Positions 6,938 to 13,478 of a DNA stretch of 18,713 nt are shown piece by piece. Each line of letters begins with the position of its first letter. Position 1 is the first letter of the stretch. Source of the stretch: JAICYJ01 sp045806525 (lineage in GTDB: Bacteria > Actinomycetota > Thermoleophilia > Gaiellales > JAICJC01); NCBI GenBank assembly GCA_045806525.1, contig JBJMJD010000025.1:1-18713 (forward strand), given 5' to 3'. Both the position numbers and the translations under genes were made by a program. The notes below the pieces were generated by a model that was given only the letters and a program-made list of their open reading frames with translations, did not search any database and was not told the DNA's origin.

Positions 6938-7912
6938 GTGGTGAGCAGCAACGGAGACATCCCAGGAGCGGCCGATGTCATCCATACGACCGACCTGACG
7001 AAGGTGTACCCCGGCGGCGTCACCGCCGTCGACGGCATGAACCTGACCGTCTACCAGGGTGAGATCTTCGGGCTGCTGGGGCCAAACGGCGCGGGGAAAA
7101 CGACGACCGCGAGCATGCTGACGACGCGCGTGATCCCGACCTCGGGGCGGGCGCTGGTGGGCGGCATCGACGTGGTCAAGCAGCCGGCGGTGGCCAAGCA
7201 GCTGATCGGCGTCGTGCCCCAGACCAACACGCTCGACCGCTCGCTGACCGTCTGGGAGAACCTCTACTTCCACGGACGCTTCTTCGGCATGGGCGCCCGC
7301 CGGTCGCGGGCCGCGGCCGACGAGCTGCTGGTGAAGTTCCGGCTGCAGGAGCGGGCCGACGCGCCGGTGATGGCGCTGTCGGGAGGGTTGGCGCAGCGGC
7401 TGATGGTGGCACGGGCGCTGCTGCACGAACCGGCCATCCTGTTCCTGGACGAGCCCACCGCCGGGCTCGATCCGCAGAGCCGGATCGGGCTCTGGGAGAT
7501 CGTCGGCAGCCTGCACGAGAGCGGGCAGACGGTGGTGCTCACCACCCACAACATGGAGGAGGCCGACCAGCTCTGCGACCGAATCGGGATCATGGACCAC
7601 GGGCAGATCCTTGCGCTCGGCACGTCGGACGAACTGAAGCGGCTGGTCGCGGCCGACACGATCGTGACGGTGACGGCCGACGGCGATCTCGAGCGGCTGG
7701 CTCAGGTGCTGCGCGATGACGTGACCGACGTGGACGGCACCACCATGCTGGACGGGATGGTGCAGGTCGCGGTGCGCGGCAGCGACCGGGTGCTGGTGCG
7801 CGTGATCGGCGCGGCCGAGGACGCCGGCTTCGCGGTGCGCGACGTGCAGGTGGCGCCGCCGTCGCTTGAGACGGTATTCATCGATCTGACAGGGAAGGAG
7901 CTGCGCGACTAG
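6938..7912 (+). CDS. ABC transporter ATP-binding protein, DrrA/NodI-like exporter family
   Basis: A 324-residue ATPase subunit with one nucleotide-binding domain: Walker A GPNGAGKT (48-55), Q-loop Gln95 in GVVPQTN, signature LSGGL (147-151), Walker B ILFLDE (167-172), D-loop AGLD and H-loop His204 (LTTHN). The C-terminal 80 residues, ending PSLETVFIDLTGKELRD, are the extension typical of DrrA-type ATPases that power ABC-2 exporters of drugs, lipids or polyketides. The substrate is unknown. The signature reads LSGGLAQRLMVARAL, with Leu-Ala replacing the common Gln/Met-Lys-Arg residues. GTG 6938 or the adjacent GTG 6941 could be the start. The permease gene starts 1 nt after the stop, so the two form one operon and very likely one complex. 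Confidence 0.93.
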   Translation: MVSSNGDIPGAADVIHTTDLTKVYPGGVTAVDGMNLTVYQGEIFGLLGPNGAGKTTTASMLTTRVIPTSGRALVGGIDVVKQPAVAKQLIGVVPQTNTLDRSLTVWENLYFHGRFFGMGARRSRAAADELLVKFRLQERADAPVMALSGGLAQRLMVARALLHEPAILFLDEPTAGLDPQSRIGLWEIVGSLHESGQTVVLTTHNMEEADQLCDRIGIMDHGQILALGTSDELKRLVAADTIVTVTADGDLERLAQVLRDDVTDVDGTTMLDGMVQVAVRGSDRVLVRVIGAAEDAGFAVRDVQVAPPSLETVFIDLTGKELRD

Positions 7913-7913
7913 A

Positions 7914-8789
7914 TTGGCCACGAAGGCTGCACCACCCCAACCCCGGCAGATGTATCAGACCCGCTCGGCCGTGCGATCGAGCCGGATCGCGTTCGGCGCA
8001 CTGCTGCTGCGCGACCTGGTGGTGCTGCGAAAGCATCTGCGCGAGTTCATCCCGCGCACGATCGTGCAGCCACTGCTGCTCTGCTTCGTGTTCCTGTACG
8101 TGTTTCCGACGATCGGAACCGGCGTGGGCGGGCGCGGCGGTGCGGCCGGCGAGTCGGCGTTCGCGACAACGCTGGTGGCCGGCGTGGTGGGACTGACGAT
8201 CATGTTCCAGGGCATCCAGGCGGTGGCGCTGCCGATGGTGCAGGAGTTCGGGTACACGAAGGAGATCGAGGACCGAGTGCTGGCGCCGCTGCCGGTGTCG
8301 CTGGTGGCGCTCGAGAAGGTGGCGTTCGGCGCGATCCAGGGGATGCTGGCGGCGTGCATCGTGTTCCCGATCGCGGCGGTGGTGCACGCGCGGTCGATCC
8401 ACATCAACCTGTCGGTGCACTGGGCGGTCCTGGTGACGCTGGTGCCGCTCGCCTGCGTGGCCTGCTCGGCGCTGGGGCTCACGTTCGGCACGATCTTCGA
8501 CCCGCGCAACGTGCCGCTGATGTTCGGTATCATCATCCTGCCGCTGACCTTCCTGGGCGGGACGTACTACGCCTGGACGACGCTGTCGCCGGTGACGCTG
8601 TGGGGCGTGCACTGGCTGCAGATCCTGGTGCTGGTGAACCCGCTGGTCTACATCAACGAGGGCTCGCGGGCGGCGCTCACGACCTCCCGCCACATGTCGC
8701 TGTGGGCGGTGTATCCAGCGCTGATCGCGTTCACGGCGTTCTTCCTGTGGCTGGGCACGGCCAACTTCCGGCGACGCGTGATCAGCTAG
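7914..8789 (+). CDS. ABC-2 type transporter permease
   Basis: A 291-residue integral membrane protein. After a soluble N-terminus of about 45 residues come roughly six hydrophobic segments: about 48-66, 84-108, 134-157, 170-192, 200-217 and 263-282. The helix before the third, EFGYTKEIEDRVLAPLP (111-127), is the conserved cytoplasmic coupling-loop pattern of ABC-2/DrrB/NodJ permeases ("...E.R...L...P"), and NPLVYINEGSR near 242-252 is also family-typical. It forms the export channel with the preceding ATPase. TTG 7914 is used because the ATPase stop is 1 nt upstream; AAGGAG lies 13 nt before it, rather far. ATG 7950 (Met13) is an alternative without a ribosome site. Substrate not inferable. 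Confidence 0.9.
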   Translation: MATKAAPPQPRQMYQTRSAVRSSRIAFGALLLRDLVVLRKHLREFIPRTIVQPLLLCFVFLYVFPTIGTGVGGRGGAAGESAFATTLVAGVVGLTIMFQGIQAVALPMVQEFGYTKEIEDRVLAPLPVSLVALEKVAFGAIQGMLAACIVFPIAAVVHARSIHINLSVHWAVLVTLVPLACVACSALGLTFGTIFDPRNVPLMFGIIILPLTFLGGTYYAWTTLSPVTLWGVHWLQILVLVNPLVYINEGSRAALTTSRHMSLWAVYPALIAFTAFFLWLGTANFRRRVIS

Positions 8790-8817
8790 CCGCGCCCGGC
8801 GCCGGCGCGTTCCTTGC

Positions 8818-8823
8818 TATCTT
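8818..8823 (+). promoter_or_regulatory. Putative -10 element of tRNA-Ser
   Basis: TATCTT lies 10 nt before the first base of the tRNA, in the 44-bp gap after the permease gene. No good -35 is visible in the GC-rich stretch upstream. It would give the tRNA its own promoter in addition to read-through from the ABC operon. Confidence 0.35.
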
Positions 8824-8833
8824 CGAGCCGCCC

Positions 8834-8923
8834 GGCGGGGTGGCGGAGCGGTTGAACGCACCGGTCTTGAAAACCGGCAGTGGTCGTCAAGGTCACTCGT
8901 GGGTTCGAATCCCACCCCCGCCG
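8834..8923 (+). tRNA. tRNA-Ser(UGA)
   Basis: A 90-nt class II tRNA. The acceptor stem pairs GGCGGGG (8834-8840) with CCCCGCC (8916-8922), and the discriminator base is G8923, as expected for serine. The anticodon arm CCGGT-CTTGAAA-ACCGG exposes TGA. A long variable arm follows, and the T arm is GTGGG-TTCGAAT-CCCAC (8899-8915). The 3' CCA is not encoded. It decodes UCA and by wobble other UCN codons. The long arm is the element recognised by the SerRS coiled coil encoded upstream. Confidence 0.97.
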
Positions 8924-9304
8924 CTTCCGGTACCGCGAACCGCATGGTTGAACCAGAATCGTGACCCACCCCGATGGGCGGCCTGGTGGACTTGCATGTT
9001 CTCCCTGGCCGACGAACGGCGCGTTTGCGGCCAACTCGACAGCCGCCCAACAGTCGCCCAGCCGTCCGGACTCGATTGGCGCGCCCGCGCCGCCGCCGAC
9101 GTCCGAGTGATCGCCAAGGTCGTCGGTGGCATCGACTACCTCGGTCTCCCTTCCCGGACCTCGGCTACGTCTCCTCCCGATCCCCGGGCTGATCCTCGCC
9201 ATCCTGCTACCCGCTGATCGCCGCCTGGTGGTCGGGTGCTGACGATCTTGATCACGCCCGTCGTTTACAACGCGCTTCGACTGGCAGCGAAGCATCGAAT
9301 CGAG
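8924..9304. other. Intergenic stretch after tRNA-Ser, no supportable gene
   Basis: About 380 bp with no start preceded by a ribosome site and no recognisable family. Open frames here are shadows: the minus-strand ones read through the antisense of the tRNA. A plus-strand patch around 9108-9240 has coding-like character (VIAKVVGGIDYLGLP, then after a +1 shift LLPIPGLILAILLPADRR), which could be a decayed small membrane protein. No direct repeat of the tRNA 3' end was found, so there is no support for an integrated element. Confidence 0.4.
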
Positions 9305-9343
9305 CCAGCAGAGGGGCGCTGCCAAGCGGCGCCCCTCTGCTGG
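9305..9343 (-). terminator. Strong hairpin, putative terminator of the sialidase-like gene
   Basis: A perfect 15-bp inverted repeat, CCAGCAGAGGGGCGC (9305-9319) and its complement (9329-9343), with a 9-nt loop. It begins 4 nt beyond the stop codon of the minus-strand gene. No U-tract follows on the minus side; on the plus side the sequence is mildly T-rich (TGTCTTATCTGATT). It therefore resembles the tail-less hairpin terminators of Actinomycetota and may act in both directions. Confidence 0.65.
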
Positions 9344-9347
9344 TGTC

Positions 9348-11219
9348 TTATCTGATTGACTTGCTGGTGGTGTACATGTCTTCGTCTACGGACGAGCCGT
9401 AGAATCCCGGATCGGGCACCCTAACGCGCGTGTCGCTCCAGGTGGGATGGGCGCGGCCGTCCGGGGTGACCACAATGTCGTTGTAGTCGCCGTTGAAGCC
9501 GGCTTGGTTTCCGTCGGGTGGCGGAGTCTTTGGTGAGAGCACCCGGAACTTGAACCGGCCTTTGAGGTTGCCGTGGGCCCACGCGAGCACGTAGTCGGAT
9601 TGGCGATCCTGAACCCCGGGCATGCCCACGGCGAACCCGCCGCTTGGCGTCGTGTTCTCGTTCGGCACGCGGCCGGTGCGTGCGTACGTGACCGCGACCC
9701 TGCCTGTCTGTTCATCGACGTCTACCGCGGAGAAGTAGTGGTCAAGGCCAACGTCGGTGTTAACTTGGCGTGGCTTTGACCAGTCATGTCCTTGGTTGGT
9801 CGAGCGGCTGATGAAGATGTCCCACTCGCCGTTTCGATAGTCATACCAGGTGTCGTAAAGCGTTCCGTTCTTCTGGTTGACCGCGACCCGCTGCGACGTC
9901 TCCTCCGGCGTTCGGATGTAGGCGCCGGGTGAGCAGGTGTCAGCGAAGTCGCACCTCGGCGCTCCTGCGAAGATCTGAGCAGACACGCGGTGGGGACGGC
10001 CGCAGTTCAGCTTCGCGGTTCCCTGTGTCGAGCTGCCGCTGGGCTGACAGAGCACCGTCATGATCTGCTGGTTCTCGTCTGGGGTGTTGCCGTTCTGGTA
10101 GGTGATGACGAGGTCGCCGTTCGGCATGACGGCCATGTCGGAATGGCCGTTCATATTGCAGTCGCCTGGGGTCTGCGAGGGGTCGAAGTGGTTGCCCAGT
10201 ACGCACAGGTTCTTATTCGCCCCGTTGACCTCGATCGGTGTTGACCAGGTGAAGCCGTGGTCGGTCGACATCGACGCGTAGATCTTCGAGTAGCAGTACT
10301 GGTCGCTGTTCGGCCCACAGGTGAAGTTGAAGCGGGTAAACGACGAGTAGACGTTGTCTCGGTTCGGGCTGTTCGGGTAGGAGTCCGCGGCCACCTTCGG
10401 CCCGTCCGGCGATGCCGCCGGGCTATTGTCCTCCATCACGATGTGCTCGCGACCGGTGGCGGGTGGAGTTAAGTCGAACGGCGCGTAGACCTGATCGAAC
10501 GTGCTTCCCTTCGCGCCCGTCTGGGACGGCACCACGAATACCAGTCCGGCATTCGACGCGAGGTCGAATGCGACGCAGGTGTAAAACGCGCGCCCCTGTG
10601 AGTCAAACGCGACGAAGGGATCGCTGCAGGCGTCATAGCTGTGCAGCGTGCCGGGCGTGCCGGTAATGGTGTGGCGGTTCGGATCATCCGCCGTCTTGAA
10701 CAGCGTCTCTGGCGCGTTCAGCCGAAACCGGAACGGCGCCGTTGAGATCGCTCCCCAGTGGTGGCCGCCATCCAGCGAGAAGTCGAGACTGGTCTGATTC
10801 CAGCCAATGATGCTGTCATTCATGCCCCCAACGAGGTTACGCGGGTCGCGCGGGTTGTAGGCGATGTTGGTCTCCGCCTGGCGACGGAACGTACAATCCT
10901 GGTTGACGCGCACGTCCCGGCCACGGGCACGATCAGAACAGCCGAGCGAATCAACCGCTCCACCCGGAACCGCACTCCGCCTCGCGGCATTCGAGCGGGC
11001 AATGCCTTGGCTGGCCTGCTCGATGGTTGACACCACGCCCCCAGAGAAGAACGGCAACACCTTCGTGCCGCCATCCTTCAAATGGATCGTCGCCGGCTTC
11101 AACTTGCCGGCCGCGATCAGCCTCGGGATTATCGGCTCGGATTTCGAACTCGCCCCCTGCACGGCGATGATCATCCCGACAAACAGCGCCAGCGCCAAGA
11201 ACCCCACGCGTGCACGCAT
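9348..11219 (-). CDS. Secreted BNR/Asp-box repeat protein, exo-alpha-sialidase-like beta-propeller
   Basis: 623 residues from ATG 11219, chosen because AGGAGG sits 7 nt upstream and the N-terminus becomes a clean signal peptide (MRARVGFLALALFVGMIIAVQGAS). An in-frame start 19 codons further out lacks both. Three Asp-box motifs, SLDGGHHW (148-155), STDHGFTW (318-325) and STNQGHDW (473-480), mark a six-bladed sialidase-type propeller, and VAFDSQGRAFYT and VVTPDGRAHPTWSD are strand repeats of the same kind. I could not place the full sialidase catalytic set (Arg triad, Tyr/Glu), so glycosidase activity is not established; many such proteins are only sialidase-like. About twelve cysteines fit an extracellular protein. 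GC looks lower than in flanking genes by eye. A strong hairpin follows the stop. Confidence 0.85.
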   Translation of the reverse strand: MRARVGFLALALFVGMIIAVQGASSKSEPIIPRLIAAGKLKPATIHLKDGGTKVLPFFSGGVVSTIEQASQGIARSNAARRSAVPGGAVDSLGCSDRARGRDVRVNQDCTFRRQAETNIAYNPRDPRNLVGGMNDSIIGWNQTSLDFSLDGGHHWGAISTAPFRFRLNAPETLFKTADDPNRHTITGTPGTLHSYDACSDPFVAFDSQGRAFYTCVAFDLASNAGLVFVVPSQTGAKGSTFDQVYAPFDLTPPATGREHIVMEDNSPAASPDGPKVAADSYPNSPNRDNVYSSFTRFNFTCGPNSDQYCYSKIYASMSTDHGFTWSTPIEVNGANKNLCVLGNHFDPSQTPGDCNMNGHSDMAVMPNGDLVITYQNGNTPDENQQIMTVLCQPSGSSTQGTAKLNCGRPHRVSAQIFAGAPRCDFADTCSPGAYIRTPEETSQRVAVNQKNGTLYDTWYDYRNGEWDIFISRSTNQGHDWSKPRQVNTDVGLDHYFSAVDVDEQTGRVAVTYARTGRVPNENTTPSGGFAVGMPGVQDRQSDYVLAWAHGNLKGRFKFRVLSPKTPPPDGNQAGFNGDYNDIVVTPDGRAHPTWSDTRVRVPDPGFYGSSVDEDMYTTSKSIR

Positions 11220-11659
11220 ACCGCAACCTCCTACCCGGCTTCTCGGACGGCACCCAAGTTCCGGCCGTCCCCGCACTTCTCAGAACCGGCCGGCCCTCCG
11301 ACCGGCAACGCACACGCAGAGGCCCTTCATGCCCCTGTGACCGCCCGGCACGATAGCCCTCGTCGCGATCAGGGGAAAGCAAGCCGTCGTGAGCGACTGT
11401 CGGGCCGGTTCGTGCCCACGCCGCCTCCGGGCGCACGGGACTCTTCGGACATGCATCCGAGATGAGCCGACGAACCTGCGCAAGAGTACGGAACCGAGGC
11501 AGCATGAAGGCACGCGGTGGGGTGGCCCCTCGGCGGAGGGCCAGCGCTACCGAGGGGCCTTGCAGTGAGCGGATCCTACGGATCGGATGTCTGCGCTAAC
11601 TCGCGCGGCAGACCGAACCTGTCGAGCGTGTGGCTGTAGCCGCCTTCGGTTGCAGCAGC
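11220..11659. other. Intergenic region upstream of the sialidase-like gene
   Basis: About 440 bp without a supportable gene. Near the sialidase-like start it holds a 7-bp stem, GGACGGC/GCCGTCC (11245-11251 with 11264-11270), in the presumed leader. A minus-strand TATCGT at 11355-11350 is a possible -10, with no good -35 at 17 nt. The far end carries a hairpin at 11524-11559 and a weaker GTCTGC/GCAGAC pair near 11588-11613, both downstream of the cupin gene. Confidence 0.4.
11524..11559 (-). terminator. Hairpin, putative terminator of the DUF899-cupin operon
   Basis: Perfect 10-bp arms GGCCCCTCGG (11524-11533) and CCGAGGGGCC (11550-11559) with a 16-nt loop, about 100 bp beyond the cupin-TPR stop on the minus strand. 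No U-tract follows. Assigned as terminator from position and stem strength only. Confidence 0.4.
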
Positions 11660-12295
11660 TCAGCTAAGGGCTTGCCCGAACCGGGGGTCGTCGCGGATGG
11701 CGGCGAGGTCGTCGTCGCTGCGTGCGTCGTCGCGGAACCTGGGGCGTAGCTCGACCGATCGGCGGAGGTGGGCGAACGTGTCGTCGCTGGTGTCGCCGGC
11801 GAGCGTGGCGAAGCAGGCGTAGTTGTAGTGCAGCCCAGGATGGTCGGGCATCTGCTCGAGCGCATCGCGCACCGCGTTGAGCGCGTCTGCGTAGCGCTGT
11901 TCGCGGTAGGCGGTGAGGGAGTCGCGGTGGAAGGGCCATGCATCGCCCCAGTCGATGCCTTGGTATGCCTCGCCGGGTTTGCCGCCGATGACGAGGACGG
12001 TTCCCTCACCGGTCGCCTTACGGCTTGACTGTGGCGCCACGGAAAGGAGTGTCCCGGGTTTCGCCTCGACCGCTTCCCCGTCGATCTCGAATGTCAGCGT
12101 CCCGTCGAGCACGACGTACAGCTCCTCTTGGCCTGTGCTGGCCTCGTCGTGTTCGTTGACCAGGATGCCGTCCTCGGGCGTGCGGATGTTGAACCCGAAT
12201 GCGTGGATGCCGAGATATTCGCGGATCGGAAGTTCGCTGCCGCGTCGATCCATCTCGTCGAGGCGGGCTATTCGCCAAGTCGGTTTGTCGCTCAT
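11660..12295 (-). CDS. Cupin domain protein with C-terminal TPR end-of-group repeat
   Basis: A 211-residue cytosolic protein in two parts. Residues about 40-105 are a small cupin barrel (VNEHDEASTGQEELYVVLDGTLTFEIDGE, then GTLLSVAP). The metal motif is partial: His49 and Glu57/58 are present, but the second His is Asp50, so metal binding is uncertain. Residues about 120-211 are helical and TPR-like (YREQRYADALNAVRDALEQMPDHPGLHYNYACFATLAG, ending RSDDDLAAIRDDPRF), matching the TPR end-of-group module often fused to such cupins. Catalytic role unknown; binding of a small ligand or protein partner is plausible. ATG 12295 has AGGAG and AAAGG upstream. It lies 45 bp after the DUF899 gene on the same strand, probably in the same operon. 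Confidence 0.82.
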   Translation of the reverse strand: MSDKPTWRIARLDEMDRRGSELPIREYLGIHAFGFNIRTPEDGILVNEHDEASTGQEELYVVLDGTLTFEIDGEAVEAKPGTLLSVAPQSSRKATGEGTVLVIGGKPGEAYQGIDWGDAWPFHRDSLTAYREQRYADALNAVRDALEQMPDHPGLHYNYACFATLAGDTSDDTFAHLRRSVELRPRFRDDARSDDDLAAIRDDPRFGQALS

Positions 12296-12340
12296 CTGGT
12301 GCCTTTCTCCTGGGGTGCGTCGTACGGGTCGACGAGTCGG

Positions 12341-13009
12341 TCACTCATACTCGTCGTGGTAACGCCACCACTGGTAGGGCGGCGTCTGTGGCCAGCCCTC
12401 GGGCGAGTCCTCCCACTCCTCCTGCCGGCCATACGGGGTGAGATCCAGGAACGTCCACAGGTCTCCGTGCTCGTCGCCGCGGTCGCCGACGAAGTAGGTG
12501 CGGTAAATCCGGTCTTCGTCGTCGCGGAGGAAGACGTTGGTGCCGTGCCACTCGGCGACGCCAAAGTCCTCGGAGAAGTCGTCGAGAGTCGTGTACCAGG
12601 GGAACGTCCAGCCCATACGCTGGCGGTAGCGCTGCAGGTGCTCCTGGGCACCGCGAGAGACGGCGACGTAGTTCGTGTCCCGCGCGCGCAGATGAGCTAG
12701 GTTGCCGAGCTGGTCGGCGCCCAGCGAGCATCCCTTGCATCCGCGCGCAGGGTAGCTGGACATGTTGGGGTCCATGAAGAAGCGGTACAGAACGAGCTGG
12801 CGGCGCCCATCGAAGAGGTCGAGCAGCGTGGCTGCGCCGTCAGTCCCCTCGAACCGGTATGTCTTCTCGACCGCGACCATCGGCATCCGCCGGCGCCAGG
12901 CCGCCAGCGCGTCACGCGCGCGCGTGACCTCCTTCTCCTTCACGAGCAGCGTGGCGCGGGCCACTTCCCACTCCTCAGGACCGACGATCTCAGGTTTCGG
13001 TGTACCCAT
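12341..13009 (-). CDS. DUF899 family thioredoxin-like protein
   Basis: 222 residues from ATG 13009, which has GAGGAG 8 nt upstream. The frame is open further upstream (Met codon at 13036), but the ribosome site favours 13009. The N-terminal EEWEVARATLLVKEKEVTRARDALAAWRRRMPMV and the following VEKTYRFEGTDGAATLLDLFDGRRQLVLYRFF are the hallmark of the DUF899 family, predicted to have a thioredoxin fold. Cys91 and Cys94 (ARGCKGCSLGADQ) sit at the expected CxxC site, so a dithiol-disulfide role is plausible but unproven for the family. The C-terminus is rich in Trp, Tyr and acidic residues. No signal peptide, so cytosolic. First gene of a probable two-gene operon with the cupin-TPR gene. Confidence 0.88.
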   Translation of the reverse strand: MGTPKPEIVGPEEWEVARATLLVKEKEVTRARDALAAWRRRMPMVAVEKTYRFEGTDGAATLLDLFDGRRQLVLYRFFMDPNMSSYPARGCKGCSLGADQLGNLAHLRARDTNYVAVSRGAQEHLQRYRQRMGWTFPWYTTLDDFSEDFGVAEWHGTNVFLRDDEDRIYRTYFVGDRGDEHGDLWTFLDLTPYGRQEEWEDSPEGWPQTPPYQWWRYHDEYE

Positions 13010-13208
13010 CAGATCAACTCCTCGATTCGTTGCCATGATGGCAGACCCCCACACCACCACGTCGCACGGCGTTTGGGACACGTAGACAGCTACACCGGCT
13101 AGCAGGCCACGTGGGGCTCCCCCTCGACCAACAGGGGAGCGCCACCGGCCCGCCGGTCCGAGGCCCTCCACTGGAACGGCGACCCGTACCGCGGTCCTCT
13201 TCGCGGCC
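13010..13208. other. Intergenic region between dodecin and DUF899 genes, with hairpin
   Basis: About 200 bp. A 7-bp stem, GCTCCCC (13116-13122) with GGGGAGC (13134-13140) and an 11-nt loop, lies 69 bp beyond the dodecin stop and could terminate that transcript. The promoter of the DUF899-cupin operon should lie here, but I see no clear -35/-10 pair. No ORF is supported. Confidence 0.35.
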
Positions 13209-13409
13209 TCAGTCCAGGACGAACGTCACCTCGAGATGCACGCGGAAGCCGGTGACCTTGCCATCACGAACCATAACCTTCTGCTCTTTAACCCAGGCCC
13301 CCTCGATGTTGCGCACCGTCTCGCTTGCCTTCGCGATCGCGTCGCGAATCGCGGCCTCGAAGCCCTCGCCGCTCGTCGATGTCAGCTCGATCGTCTTGGC
13401 AACGCTCAT
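13209..13409 (-). CDS. Dodecin family flavin-binding protein
   Basis: 66 residues from ATG 13409, with AGGAGG 7 nt upstream; a longer in-frame start exists at 13454 but would add unrelated residues. The whole protein matches dodecin: VAKTIELTSTSGEGFEAAIRDAIAKASETVRNIEGAWV, then KEQKVMVRDGKVTGFRVHLEVTFVLD. Trp39 in the GAWV strand corresponds to the aromatic residue that stacks on the flavin isoalloxazine or lumichrome. Dodecins form hollow dodecamers that store or sequester flavins and limit their photoreactivity. It is cytosolic. It lies between the alpha-glucosidase gene (69 bp upstream) and DUF899 on the same strand; no functional tie is evident. Confidence 0.93.
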   Translation of the reverse strand: MSVAKTIELTSTSGEGFEAAIRDAIAKASETVRNIEGAWVKEQKVMVRDGKVTGFRVHLEVTFVLD

Positions 13410-13478
13410 GGCGTTTCCTCCTCGTAGTCGACGACCCCAAGCGTATGCCCACATGGGCTGCTCGCATAACGCGGCCTC

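Noticed and set aside
8354..9217. 287-codon plus-strand open frame crossing the permease, tRNA and intergenic DNA
   Set aside because: Its first half is an out-of-frame shadow of the permease and it reads through the tRNA; the tail has no start with a ribosome site.
8786..9325. Minus-strand ORFs ending in sequences such as GGGGIRTHE and WDSNPRVTLTTTAGFQDR
   Set aside because: These are the well-known spurious translations of antisense tRNA-Ser; they have no ribosome site and cross the tRNA.
8899..11660. Possible integrative element using tRNA-Ser as attachment site
   Set aside because: No integrase gene and no direct repeat of the tRNA 3' end was found in the window.
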